Shown here in pieces: positions 1-10,965 of a stretch of 64,000 nt of DNA. Made by a program: the position numbers and the translations under genes. The stretch is from the NCBI RefSeq assembly GCF_910592395.1, contig NC_088316.1:5516001-5580000 (forward strand), in the 5' to 3' direction. Position 1 is the stretch's first letter. Every line of letters starts with the position of its first letter. The stretch is from Lineus longissimus. Lineage: Eukaryota; Nemertea; Pilidiophora; Heteronemertea; Lineidae. Under the pieces are notes generated by a model. That model was not told where the DNA came from. It saw nothing but the letters and a program-made list of their open reading frames with translations, and did no database searches.

Positions 1-435
1 TGGTGTTTTTGATTTACAATTATTCATTGATTGGGCCATCAGCATGTGAATGAAGGGTGAGGTTTAGCTGCCTAGGGTTGGGGTTCCCCAAGCTAGGGAT
101 GGTTCCTGTAGGACCAAGCCAACCAATAAACAGCTCCTAGGAGGGCACAGGGTCAGAGGCATCAACTGACCCTTCCAAGCTGATTAATCTTTGTATCATA
201 AAACAGTGCCAGGAAATTTGTCAAAGGTTCAGGAAGGTTTGTGACTTGAAGATCACACAAGCTGTCTTTGACTTTGTATAAAACCTCTGAAGGACACCAC
301 AGGGGTATCATTGATTGATTCAAACCCCATTGAAGTGAGACAGGATTTCCAAGTACCTATAAATATTGTCCAGACAGACCGGCAGACACACCGTCTCCAA
401 CATCAGACCGAGCATCTCACATCTTACAAACTACA
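1..435 (+). promoter_or_regulatory. CDC25 promoter and 5' UTR
   Basis: The 435 bases ahead of the CDC25 start carry a clear TATAAAA box at 277-283, which would place transcription start near 305-312 and give a 5' UTR of about 125 nt. A CCAAT box lies at 123-127 and an inverted one at 30-34. A TTCAAA hexamer at 319-324 is the reverse of a CHR core (TTTGAA), an element known from cell-cycle genes including vertebrate CDC25s; with no clear CDE partner this is only suggestive. The motifs are seen; their use is inferred. Confidence 0.5.
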
Positions 436-1689
436 ATGGATTTCTCTTATAAAGTCACGTCTGCAGCGGAAGACACTGTCAGTCATGTGTCACCTGATGG
501 TGAGGACTCCAGGGACAGTGGACTTGGCAGTGATGTCCAGTTTGATGACTCCTTCACCTTCTCTGATATCCTTGGACTCAAAGTCGACTCACCGAAAGCA
601 AGTAGTTCTCCTGTTGATTTCAAATTGAGGACTCCGTATGCAGAGTTATCACGAACCAGCTGTGATAATCCTGTTGGTCGTGCACTTTCCTTTGGATCGC
701 CACAATCAGAGGATGATTACGTGTTGAAGGACTTCAGTCTTGAGAATGTTTCTACCAGCAGCTCCAATGCTTCATATGTAACGGAATTCAAGGGACTCAA
801 TCTATCGCTATCTGCAACTCCCTCATCATCGCCGTCATTTGGACAACGTCTACGGAAATCACTAGCATCAAAATTCGATGCTGATGAGGACAGTTCGTTC
901 ACGCTTTGCAAAAGGCCATCTTTGAACAAACGAAAACAGGCAGCTTTGAGCTCACAGTCAAAACGTTGCAAATTTGATACTGATTCGACTGACATTTCAA
1001 CTTTGAATGAAAGCATCTCAATGGACTTCAGTGCTTTGGGACATGCAGACAACGCTCCTAGACTTACAAACGAGGCTCACATCAAATCTGTGTTGAATCG
1101 TTGCGCTGATGAGGACAATCTCACTGGTGACTTTTCCCAAGCATGCTCACTGCCCTGTGTGAGTGGCAAACATCAAGATCTGAAATACGTCACAGTGGAT
1201 ACCGTAGGACAGTTACTCGCAGGGGAACATGACGAATCTGTTGAGTATAAAATCATCGATTGCCGATATCCGTACGAATATGAAGGCGGCCATATCGAAA
1301 ATGCTGAGAACCTGTACACCAAGGACGAGATCACAAGTGAATTTGTAGCAAGGTTGCAACGAACAACCGATGTGGAGAAATGTCTTGTGCTCATCTTCCA
1401 TTGCGAGTTTTCATCAGAACGAGGACCAAAACTTGCACGTTTCTTGAGGAACCAGGATCGTGAAATGAACAAGGACAATTATCCTCATCTTCATTATTCT
1501 GAAGTATACGTTATGGAGGGCGGCTATAAGAATTTTTACGAGCATTGCCTTGGGAAATGTGTGCCGCAGACTTACATGCCAATGTTACACAAGGACTTCT
1601 CCGATGATTTGAAATTCTACCGTTCCAAAGCCAAGTCATGTGACAGGAAGAAGTCGAGGAAGCCATTATCCCGCCGCCTTGTTCTCTGA
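436..1689 (+). CDS. CDC25: CDC25-type M-phase inducer phosphatase (intronless)
   Basis: Dual-specificity phosphatase of 417 residues that in this family removes inhibitory phosphates from Thr14/Tyr15 of cyclin-dependent kinases to start M phase. The C-terminal rhodanese-fold domain (about residues 245-390) has the CDC25 hallmarks: IIDCRYPYEYEGGHI, the Cys-X5-Arg loop HCEFSSERGP (catalytic Cys323, Arg329), and MEGGYKNFY. The tail CVPQTYMPM is also typical. The N-terminal half is Ser/Thr-rich and disordered, with DSGLGS at residues 27-32, an exact match to the beta-TrCP phosphodegron DSGxxS, and a basic stretch (KRPSLNKRK...SKRCK) that looks like a nuclear signal. The start follows a TATA promoter and gives a complete protein. 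There is no intron, although CDC25 genes are usually split, and the gene lies antisense beside the open-ended MFSD8 exons, which suggests a retrocopy nested in an MFSD8 intron. The reading frame is intact, so it is probably functional. Confidence 0.95.
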   Translation: MDFSYKVTSAAEDTVSHVSPDGEDSRDSGLGSDVQFDDSFTFSDILGLKVDSPKASSSPVDFKLRTPYAELSRTSCDNPVGRALSFGSPQSEDDYVLKDFSLENVSTSSSNASYVTEFKGLNLSLSATPSSSPSFGQRLRKSLASKFDADEDSSFTLCKRPSLNKRKQAALSSQSKRCKFDTDSTDISTLNESISMDFSALGHADNAPRLTNEAHIKSVLNRCADEDNLTGDFSQACSLPCVSGKHQDLKYVTVDTVGQLLAGEHDESVEYKIIDCRYPYEYEGGHIENAENLYTKDEITSEFVARLQRTTDVEKCLVLIFHCEFSSERGPKLARFLRNQDREMNKDNYPHLHYSEVYVMEGGYKNFYEHCLGKCVPQTYMPMLHKDFSDDLKFYRSKAKSCDRKKSRKPLSRRLVL

Positions 1690-2400
1690 ACAATGAACAA
1701 TTCAACTCACGACTCGAGATTTGAACATAATGGCAATCTTGTTTGTTTGAAAAATATCTAATCAAACTCATCGACAACGGAAATTTTAAAATGCTAATTA
1801 GGAGGTAAATTGGATATTTCTCAAACAATAGCATGTTGTTTATAAGAGACGATATTTGTTGGTGCTATTCACTTAATACAGACCTCTAAAACACAGTGGT
1901 CATTGTATTGTGCTAAAGATATCCAGTTGTACATGTAGGCTAATATTTTAGACTGACACTGATCAGCAAAAAAACCAAATCAAAATCATCATGTAACTGG
2001 ATATACCTTGACAATGGCACCTTAGAGTGTGAAAAAACATTGGTGCTATACACAGACTCAGTATTTCAACTGTGGCTTTAGACTCTTGTGCTGAGCCTAA
2101 TCAAATCAAATCATGATTTAGGCATCATGGCCCAGAATTGGCCTTTGCCTTGCATCATTCGAACTAAATTTTGAGATTTTGTATCTGGAAAATTTTTTCT
2201 GCGGTGCCGATTCAAAGTCCTCAAAGTAGTACTGACAGGCTCACAACACCTTGATTTCAACCAAATGCAAGCAAAATGAGTCTTCTGTAAATATGTTAAT
2301 ATGTAAATTTGAAAACAATGTCAATTTATGTAAATATTATTTATAAATATAAAATAAAAATAAAAACAAAAACAAAATACATTTCTTAATCCAAGTTAAT
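1690..2400 (+). terminator. CDC25 3' UTR and polyadenylation region
   Basis: The AU-rich region after the CDC25 stop contains several ATTTA pentamers. It ends in AATAAA at 2353-2358, followed at once by an A-rich run (about 2350-2380). This can serve as the polyadenylation signal. The A-rich run may also be the decayed poly(A) tail expected behind a retroposed gene. No coding sequence is seen. Confidence 0.5.
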
Positions 2401-2888
2401 TAAAGGTGAGGTAACACATTTTATGTTGGCTGTCACAAAATTTATGACTTCAAACTCAAAGTTTGCATTGATAAATGACCTCTCCATTAGTGACAGTCTC
2501 CATCACCATGTGCTGGTGAAATGACATCCCAAGAAAATCAGAGGTTAATATTCGCTTATTTGCCTGTGAGGGGAAATATCTCAGGGGTTTGTAGCAGGGC
2601 CAGAGAGAGGTAATCATTAACCCCTGATTTCCTCAGAAAATAAACCTCTACACATATAGAAGCCTGCAACTGCAACTGACCAAGCAAAGTGGACAACTCC
2701 ATAGACCAGGATATCCTTTCTTAAAAGGACACACAATCTTGGTACAGAATTGGTCATTTCCTCTTTTATAATCAAGTCACCTTTCTATCAAAGAAAGATT
2801 AGTCAGTTTCAAGGCAATGGGTGTCCTGAAAAGAGAGTTCTTCATATTCAATAGTGACGGCCATCAGCCATTCGCTTGGACAAGTCCT

Positions 2889-3378
2889 ATAACGGGAGAC
2901 TATAGACAGGAGCTAGGTGGGCCAGATTAAGGTTCACAATGTCACTGACAGGTGTCTCTGCTATCACACAGCACATTGAGGCTTGCAAAAAGAACACTAT
3001 GATCAATAGTCAAACTGACCCAATTCCTCAAAGTGTCAGTAGATAGGCTTTAAAATCGTTCGATATACAGTTGGCTTCTGAAACACCAGCAAGATAAATT
3101 GCAAATGACCAAATTTCTATGTAGAAATTACATCCAAGCAATTATATCGAAGCGATTTTTGGTGGGAATTGCCAGCCAAACATAAATAGGCCCATAGTAG
3201 CCATGTGTGACCTCATATCCACTCAGAAGTTTCTGGGTCGTTTTCAATTCTCACTGTGGTAAGTAATGAAGAGAAGTGCAGCTCAAATCTAATTATTCTT
3301 TAACTAATCATTCTCTGTGCCACCTTTAATAGAGACCACCCATCTGGCCCCAGCTCCTACCTATTAGTCCCCCTTTGA
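2889..3378. repeat. long member of the GGGACTATAGGC MITE family
   Basis: The left end reads GGGAGACTATAGACAGGAGC and the right end is the inverse, GCTCCTACCTATTAGTCCCC followed by TTT. The same termini bound shorter copies at 26705, 33264 and 46196, often next to TTAA. This copy is about 490 bp and ends only about 20 bases from an MFSD8 splice donor (minus strand, 3396). It is non-coding. Its interior at about 3150-3245 resembles, in reverse, 21572-21665. Confidence 0.55.
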
Positions 3379-3396
3379 ATTTTAACTTTAACTTAC

Positions 3397-6300
3397 CGTT
3401 TTGTGATCTCCTTTAAGAATATGAAGACAATAAAGGAGAGGACAGCTCCTGCAGCCAAGATGATGCCACAGTATAAAGTTGCTTGTTCCCGGGTCCAGGT
3501 GAACATGTCCATAGCGAATGGGGTACCAATACTGCAATTATGAAAAAAATGTAAAATGATATACCTCAAAATTTCAAAGTTCCCAATAAAAGCTTTTTCA
3601 TGTGAAAACAGAAGGACATGAAATACAGGGCTCGAGCTACACTTTCCAACTCAGGAGTCAAACTCAAGTCTTGACAAAATCTCAGGAGTCCTGTAACAGT
3701 TTCTAAGTTAAGAATTTTAGGGTCCAGGGCAAAGTTTCATGCTTCAAAAGACACTTTTCGGCGTTAACCTCGAGCCTTGGAAATTAGCAAACATTAAGGT
3801 GATTTTCGTCGCTGCAACCTGCGATCATGGTCACATGCAACAAAAATCTCGCGTTTGTGACAGTGATCGCAGGTTCGTGCAACACGAATCAGTGATCACT
3901 GCAACCTGGGATCAGTTTTATCAAACACAACAATTACCAGTTTTACCTGCGGACAAGCGATCCTATGGATCGATTACGCAGGTAGGGTACCATCTTTCCT
4001 CAGGGATACGAATAAGTCACAGAGAAAATGACAGCTGAATTATAACAAATGATATAGGAGGGAGAAACAAGGGGACATATCTTCAAGCTGAGAAAACCGC
4101 GGGTAATTACAAACATTAGGGCTAATGCACTGATACCCAGAACAATAAATGATTGGAACAGGCTTCCAGAGAGTTTAGTGATTAGCGAGACGGTGGACAG
4201 TTTTAAAAGAGGGTTGGATAGATGGTTTAATGGGGACCCCTCCATCTACCGCTATTGAGGGTGCTTGAGCTACAGTGGACTTAGATGTAAATAGTGTATA
4301 TAGAGTTGGAGTGAGGAACAAAAAAAAAAAATGAACTAAAGGGCAGAGACCTGTATTCATCCACGACCGGAAGTGTGGCACAGTCACATAGAGCTTATCA
4401 AAATGTCAAGTTGTGGTAAATACATGGCTGGGATGGACCAAAGTGGAATTAATTCTCAATCTGTGGTTGATTCTTAATCTACAGAGTCAGGCCATCACAG
4501 AAATATGCTTTTTGATAATATAATTAAGAAAATGTGGTCTCACTGGTCAGTTTAGAACTTGTACTTTGACAGGGCCATATCAATGCGCCAGTGACGTTTT
4601 GATGGATATGGTGTACGGAAATCTTTTTTTCTCAGGCAATCGGTATTGGAATTTTTTAAAACTTTATTATGCTATTGGCAAAGGGTTCTTCTTGACACAT
4701 ATAAAATTTTGTGCAGATTGATTGGTCCAATAAGTACTTTTTTTACCAAAACCTATGCACAACAATGTACACGTAATGTACACATGTTTTAATAGAGGAC
4801 TCTGGCCTAAACAAGGGAGTTTGAACAACAGAAATTAGGGGAGTGATAAAAATGGAGGAACCAATAAAGCGAAATGAAAACTGACATTATGAATATGCGT
4901 GTGATTGCCACATCGCGCGAGAAATTTAAGTACGAAGCAGTGAAAAAACGGAAAACGGTTAAAAAACCGAAAGATGATGATGATGATGATGATGATGATA
5001 TGTTGGTATACTTACGTCTCAAACATTGTGAACACAACGAGTATACAGAAGAAGATGAAGATATTTGCCACCACTGCAACATAGTCTGGTCGTCGTTCCT
5101 CATGACCAAGCCGATGTGACACCAGGGGACCTGCAAGGTGTATGTGATCGAAGTAAGTTTCAGCACAAAACGTTTTGAAATCCAAAGAGATTATGAGTCT
5201 TATTCAGGACATTCATTGACATCAGAAATGACACTGTGATACAGTCAATCCTTGCATTTTCTTCAGGATCTAAAGTCTTAGCTGATGATGTATTCCTAGG
5301 CTGTTTGGGCCTAAAAGATAACTACCAAGTCCTGTCTAATAAGATGCCACAAAGAAGCTTTATATTTCATCTCTCACAGTAGCGAAAGGCATATAAAGGG
5401 CTTGGGGTAGCTCTCCCCAAAAACCCTTCCTGGTACACCTGTAAACATCTAGTCAAGGTCAGCTCTCGGACCACACTTGACCCCTGACCTCACTGATACA
5501 TGTACATGTATGATAAACCAGTGATTAATTCATAACAGAGCCACATGTTTTCACTTTTATTTTATTATTTTGCAGGAACACCCTGTGGAACCAGCAACAA
5601 CCTCGCCAAGTAAAACTAACTTGAGCGGCCCATGTATGGACTGTACATCCAACATGCAGCTTCCACATGGGACTCTGAGTCTCTGGGAGCCATGTTCAGG
5701 CTTTTAAACTGCTGCTTCTTTGGCATGTTAAATGAAAAAAGTTGCGGGTTTGGGAGAAATCAAAGCACACATCCCAACCCTTGCTTTAAACACTAAAGAC
5801 AGAGATGCTTCATCGATTTCAAGTCTGAACGTAGCTCCTTGGGTGACTAGGCATAGCCTGGTCAGGGCGAGGAAGCTGTAAATTGGGCCTGCGGTCCACA
5901 CTAGGGGGCCTTGCTTAGAAGTTGTCTTTACCCTGAAGCTGGATGCACACAGAGAGCAGGTTGGCTGTGAGATGGTTAGATGGAAGGCCCTCAGAGAGGT
6001 GGAAGGCCCTACGAGAGGTGTTGCCGATTCCACAAGGTGTTGCCGGGTTGTTCAAAGCTCTGCTATCTGGTTTGGCGGTCGCTAAACCACCGTTATCTTA
6101 GCAGGCCGCCAAGTTAGCTCCATTAGGCTTAGAGGCCGCTATGCCACCGCTAAGTTAGCGATACCTCAAGGGTTTTGTCACAGGCTGCTGCAAAGTTTTA
6201 GAGGAACCCCACCGGATCCGCTAAGTTGAGTAGCGGTCGTTAAAACTTAGTAGCCACTAAATTAACCAGGCTTTGAACAACCGGTTACCGGAAAAGAAAG

Positions 6301-9300
6301 TGTCCTAATTACCTTGAATATTTTTATCATGTCGAGCAGACGTTTCATCGTCGTATACTTTATGTTCAGTAAAATAACAAGCTACTGCAAAGATGTTGAA
6401 GATGGACAGCAGCAATCCAAGCCAAGCGGGAGTTGTATACAGGTTGAGATGGAGACCAGGCAGATCGACGACACCAGGGTAGCCGATCGGGCTGAATGCA
6501 GCTTGCAGCGCTATGAGAAAAGAAATACGCAAAATCATTAACTGCCGAAGTGGAAACAAAAACAGACTAAAAACCTGTTGTGCAACACAGGAGAAAGAAA
6601 ACTCTCTCATCAAAGTTACGGTTTCTCATCACCCTATAACCACCATGGGCCATTTCAAGACCGTGCCCTCTAGAGGTATCAAATTCAAGACAATGCTACT
6701 GCTCTACATACTTGTCCCTGCTAACATATCTGAGCTCCCCCATCCTATGACCCTGGGCGGTCAAAGGATAAACGTTACTTGCGGATCCCCAGGTATCGCT
6801 TGGAGAGGTATAGTGGCATGAGCTTCCAAGTCCAACAGTATTAAGGCTTTTGAATTACCTTGGTGATGACATTCAAGATGCAAGGACTGTTGCCATTTTC
6901 AGATGCGGGCTACAAACCCACCTGTTTGCATTAGAGTAATTTTTTATTTTGCAGTGTATAAATTTGAATTTCATTTATTCATTCATACTCACTGCAGATA
7001 GAAGTCTAAAGAAAGACAGATTAATGCAGCACCAGGAAGAGGGCTGGATAGCTTATCCTTAAAATGTGATACACAGGCTGTAGTTTCCAGACAGTCAAAA
7101 GTTATTCAATTCAACACTGCCTGCATTATACCTACCTGGTCCAATGATAAATCCTAAAGCCTGAGCAGCACTGGCATTAGCAAACGCCCCTGTCCTTTCC
7201 TTTAGAGTAGTGGCAGCAGCAATGTAAGATCGAACAACAGCTACATTTCCTGAAAAAAAGTGCATTTGCATTGGAAAATTAGCGGGTAAAGGTTTGTTTT
7301 AGGTGGCTGTTTCCATGAAAATGACACACACCACTTGCACCAGAGAAAACTTGCTGTTCTTGGAAGATTTTCGATGAGAATTAAACAATACACCTAACTT
7401 GTAGTATGCTCATATGACATGAGTCAACACATAGGCTAAAATTACAAGCAGCAATCGGGGACACATCACACATGCCACAACAATTGTATACAGATGCATG
7501 CATGCTGCAAGCATAATCACTGACCATTGGCAAGCCTGGCATTTAGGAATATATTGTTGGCTCAACAGCAAGTACATGTACATGTGAACGAATGAAGTAC
7601 CCCTTTCATGTCAACTTGTCTGGCCCTCCACACAAACCCCCGCGCGTTGGCCCCAGAGTGGAAGTTAAGCAATATTGAGCACGGTCAACCTTTGGATCGG
7701 TGACCGGCGCATACAATACACCCCTGATTAGGTAACACTTTTTCAATTGCACCGAGAACATGAGCCTCATAGCAGCCCAGTTGCTAACACTGCTGGCTAT
7801 CACAAAATAGGGCCTTGCGCTTGTACCCGAGTGCCTATGTCAGCACAAGTAAATGGTTTCACACAGGTAGATAGTAGCCTATAGTGGACTCCATACCTCA
7901 GGCAAAAGTCCAATAGGGTTACAACGCCAGTAATGATGATGTTTGCCGACTTACCTGCACTCATCCCAAGCAGTATCCGCGACACTATAAGATAATATTT
8001 CCTATCGGAGGAAATGTCTTCTATGTAAGCGTAGAGTGCGTACCCAGCCACGTTTAGAATCAAGGTCAGAATTAAGGGGAGGGTGCTCCTCTTGAGAGCA
8101 TTTGCCAGACTTCCAAAGAAGATGGAAGAAACCAGTTGTCCGAGACTGTATGATGCAATGACCCATCCAAGGAAGGATGCATTGGCAGTGCGGTCCATCT
8201 GAAATAAGGAAGAGGGATTTTGAAACCAAACTGCTTGAAATTGAATTTGTTGTTGAAATACTGCAAAGCCACTTTCTGTAATATACTTTATTCATTATTT
8301 ATTCATCTGTGAAAATATCACGTCTTTGTCTCCGGAAGAAGTAAGAGGATAAAATTCTATTTGCAGAAATATACAGCGGTATTTAGCAAGGTGGTGGAGC
8401 CGAGTCATGTCAAAAATCGACATGTCGAAACCAATGGTCACCACCTGGCATCGAATGTGAAAACATGACCTCTATATGTGACCTGTCTCATCAAAACAAG
8501 GCGCATGTCGCACAGAAGATTTGAGCCTAAATCACGCCAGGAGATCATGGAAGAAATTTGTGCACCCAGATTTTAAGAAAAGCAGACAACAGTGAAATGA
8601 ACAACCAGTCTGTCTCAAGCTGTTCAGCTCAGGGCAACATGCGCCTGGTTTTGCTGTTGCTGATCACATACATAATAGCATTAAAGGAAACCTGTTTCGA
8701 AACGCTTATAAATGAAATGGCCAGGGCCATTGTGCTCACCTCATGTGGAGGAAAGATGGATAAAGAGCATGGTATTGTGTCATGTAGTGTTAGGTTTGAT
8801 GTAGGTCCAAGCAATTACAATTTCCCCAAAATGGCCAATTTACAGTACATTCGACCTCTGTGACCTTGAAAAGTAGGTCAAATCAAAGAAGACCCGGGTG
8901 ACACATTGAATGGTTGTTAGAATTAGATGTACCTATGATATAAAATTAGTGCCAATCAGGCAAGTAATTACTAGGAATAATGGCATTTTGAAGAATTTAG
9001 GATTTGGCCCCCTCCCTGGAGGCCAAACGGCAAATCAGATCGCACCAAACTTCGGTACCTGAGATCACCTGACCAAGGGGTACATGTGTACTTAATTTGT
9101 GATCAATAGTCATTGCAGTTAAGAAATGTGCCATAGTTACGGCCTGACGGCGAATTTACGCCATTTGACCTCTGTGACCTTGACAAGAAGGTCAAATTAT
9201 AAACCTGTGTGACATATACTGTATGGTGGTTAGATGTACCCATGATATCAAATTGGTGGCAATCGGGCAAGAAGTTAAGGAATAATCACATTTTTAAGGT

Positions 9301-10381
9301 TTTTGGATTTTGCCCCCTGGTGGTCAAGTGGTGAATCATATTGGACCAAACTTCGGTCCCTGAGATCATCTGACTAAGGGGTAAATGTGTACCAAATTTG
9401 GTATCAATAGTCATTGCAGTTTAGAAACGTGCCATCGTAACATCCTAACGGCCAATTTACACCATTTGACCTCTGTGACCTTGAAAAGGAGGTCAAATCA
9501 AAAACCCGGAGGATATATGATGCACCTTTGCTAGAAGTACCTACCATATTTTTTTCAAAATTTCCCGACTACTATTAAGGGAGATATTGCATATTTTCAC
9601 TTTTAACGTTTGGCCCCCTGGTGGCCAAACCATGAAACGAATCGGACCGAAACTTGGTCTCCAAGGTGTCATTACATAAGGGTACATGTGTACCAAGTTT
9701 CAACTCAATAGCTCTAACAGTTACGAAACGTGCCCTGCTAACGGACGACGGACGACGACGACGACGACGACAGACGACGGACGCCACGGTATGGGATAAG
9801 CTCACCTCTGCTAAGAGGTGAGCTAAAAATGGGGAGTTTTGAACGGCCCGGTTAAAAACTAAGGCAGGAAGAAGCTTCCATTGAAAAATATTAGCAGTTT
9901 TGAGTTCCCCTCAGGTAGTTGATTATGTGAGCTGGGTATCTGGGTATTACAACATTGCATAACATTAGTACATTACTGACTCCAGTCAATGAAAAGAGGT
10001 ATCACCAATTTAGCTATTTTTACTACGTTCAGCTAGTCTAAATAAAGACTTGAGTCACAACTGGACCTCTTTAATGAGGCTTTAGAGGAGGACCACTTCA
10101 AATGCAAAGTCACAATTGCGTGTCACAGTCAATGACACAAATTAGCAATCACTTTTTCTAACTTTGAACCAACTCTACCGTCACAAACCTGGAGCAAGTA
10201 CGGCCATATTGATGCAGCACACAAAGTAAAGCTGACACTTGAGAGGAACATGGTGAGGTACATGACACGGATAGAGTTCCAACGACTTCTGTAGACATTG
10301 GGCGGCTCAACGACAGTGCTTGGGACACCAACTGAACCATTTGTACTGCCTCCATAACTGCCGCTAGTCAAATTAGTTGAC
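3397..10381 (-). CDS. MFSD8: MFSD8/CLN7-like lysosomal MFS protein, six exons, incomplete at both ends
   Basis: Major facilitator superfamily membrane protein of late endosomes and lysosomes; loss in humans causes CLN7 disease. Exons in transcript order: 10189-10381, 7955-8198, 7136-7249, 6313-6510, 5016-5130, 3397-3531, all with GT-AG borders and matching phases. Joined, they encode about 333 residues in the order of human MFSD8: [18 protein letters not shown] and SIWPYLLQ, then [60 protein letters not shown], and [18 protein letters not shown]. The first visible exon begins in phase 2, so a short exon with the ATG lies upstream (not found). The last ends AAA CG| at 3397 in phase 2, and the family's last ~190 residues are not found between 3396 and 1, so the gene should continue left of the window past CDC25. 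Introns hold a 5S-like SINE, MITEs and, upstream, a dead MULE. Confidence 0.92.
3532..5015. other. MFSD8 intron with short repeats
   Basis: Intron between the exons at 5016-5130 and 3397-3531 on the minus strand. It holds a degenerate palindromic repeat at about 3790-3990 whose core, reading CTGCAACCTGCGA, recurs at about 45120-45190. It also holds a short GAT run at about 4975-5000. No coding sequence other than the flanking exons is recognised. Confidence 0.5.
6043..6286. repeat. MITE with GGTTGTTCAAAGC termini in an MFSD8 intron
   Basis: About 245 bp with inverted ends GGGTTGTTCAAAGCTCTG on the left and GGCTTTGAACAACCGG on the right. The interior is built from short direct and inverted pieces around GCTAAGTTAGCG. 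A diverged relative lies at about 42655-42875, also ending in CTTTGAACAAC. It is non-coding and lies between two MFSD8 exons. Confidence 0.6.
7620..7810 (+). mobile_element. 5S rRNA-derived SINE (SINE3-like) in an MFSD8 intron
   Basis: Bases 7660-7715 resemble the internal promoter of 5S rRNA: GAAGTTAAGCA stands for the box A region (5S: GAAGCTAAGCA) and TTTGGATCGGTGACCG for box C (5S: TTGGATGGGAGACCG), at about the right spacing. Upstream, GGCCCTCCACAC...CGCGC weakly follows the 5S 5' end. About 90 non-5S bases follow. It is too diverged for a working 5S gene; a pol III-derived SINE head is the better reading. It lies antisense to MFSD8. Confidence 0.6.
8478..8665. repeat. short MITE with AAACCAGGCGCATGTTGC termini
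   Basis: About 190 bp between inverted ends: left CAAAACAAGGCGCATGTCGC, right GCAACATGCGCCTGGTTTTG. The same termini appear at about 43015-43045 and 44300-44325, where they flank another element. It is non-coding. Confidence 0.6.
8713..9828 (+). mobile_element. 1.1-kb non-autonomous element with three ~300-bp internal repeats, copy 1
   Basis: Starts near GAAATGGCCAGGGCCATTGTG and ends with a hairpin of GCTCACCTC and GAGGTGAGC (about 9800-9824) after a CGACGA-rich run. Inside, GTGACCTTGA(A/C)AAG plus about 290 bases recurs at 8868, 9178 and 9478, so the body is three diverged ~300-base units. An inverted copy with nearly the same ends lies at 43076-44214. No transposase frame is present. It interrupts another repeat whose uninterrupted form is at 24140-24420, which fixes its ends. 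It lies in the MFSD8 intron upstream of exon 7955-8198. Confidence 0.8.
9829..10075 (+). repeat. dispersed repeat, right part of an interrupted copy
   Basis: From TTTTGAACGGCCCG to GGACCTCTTT this matches 24185-24420, including AGTTCCCCTCAGGTAGTTGAT and ATTTTTACTACGTTCAGCT. Its left part (CGAAACGCTTATAAA) lies at about 8690-8712, on the other side of the inserted 1.1-kb element. It is non-coding. Confidence 0.65.
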
Positions 10382-10965
10382 CTGAAAAAGAAAGGAATCT
10401 TTCTTTAAATGAGGAACTTGACTTCTGATACATCCCTGTAGATGGCGCAGTGAGTCATGCATCTCTTCTGGACTCGTCCGAACTTCATAACAACAATACC
10501 AAGAGCTGATGACGTATGAGGCCACATGTAGCAGACGAACACAGCTCGCAAATGAAGTCACAACAAAAGCACAATGGGATGGATCTTGTGAGATTTTATT
10601 GCTATATCGGTTGTTGTTTCATCTCAGTTATTTGTTTTTCCGGTGCGACCTACCTCCTTAAGAGCCATGAAAAGGTACACGACTCACTGTGCCTTTCTAT
10701 TCGATTTGACCTCTTAAACCAGGACACCTACATGAACTCATGACAGAATTGGTAGTGTCCTACAATAGACAGGTTCTACCCACTATGATACCAACCCAAC
10801 GTTTTCTTTTAAAGGGGATTTCGCACGCCAAATGTTCGGCCTACTTTTTAAATTTTTTCGGGCGGTGATAATGAACCTTCTCACTACTGTTTATATAAGT
10901 TACATTTTTGTAGCATGATATGGCCTGATGAACATGCGGACAATAGGGCCTGTAATAGATTTCCA

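Noticed and set aside
717-1478. Minus-strand open frames opposite CDC25
   Set aside because: Shadow frames of the CDC25 coding sequence with no recognisable domains.
7620-7720. Functional 5S rRNA gene
   Set aside because: Too diverged from 5S, no T-run terminator at the right place, and extra non-5S sequence attached.
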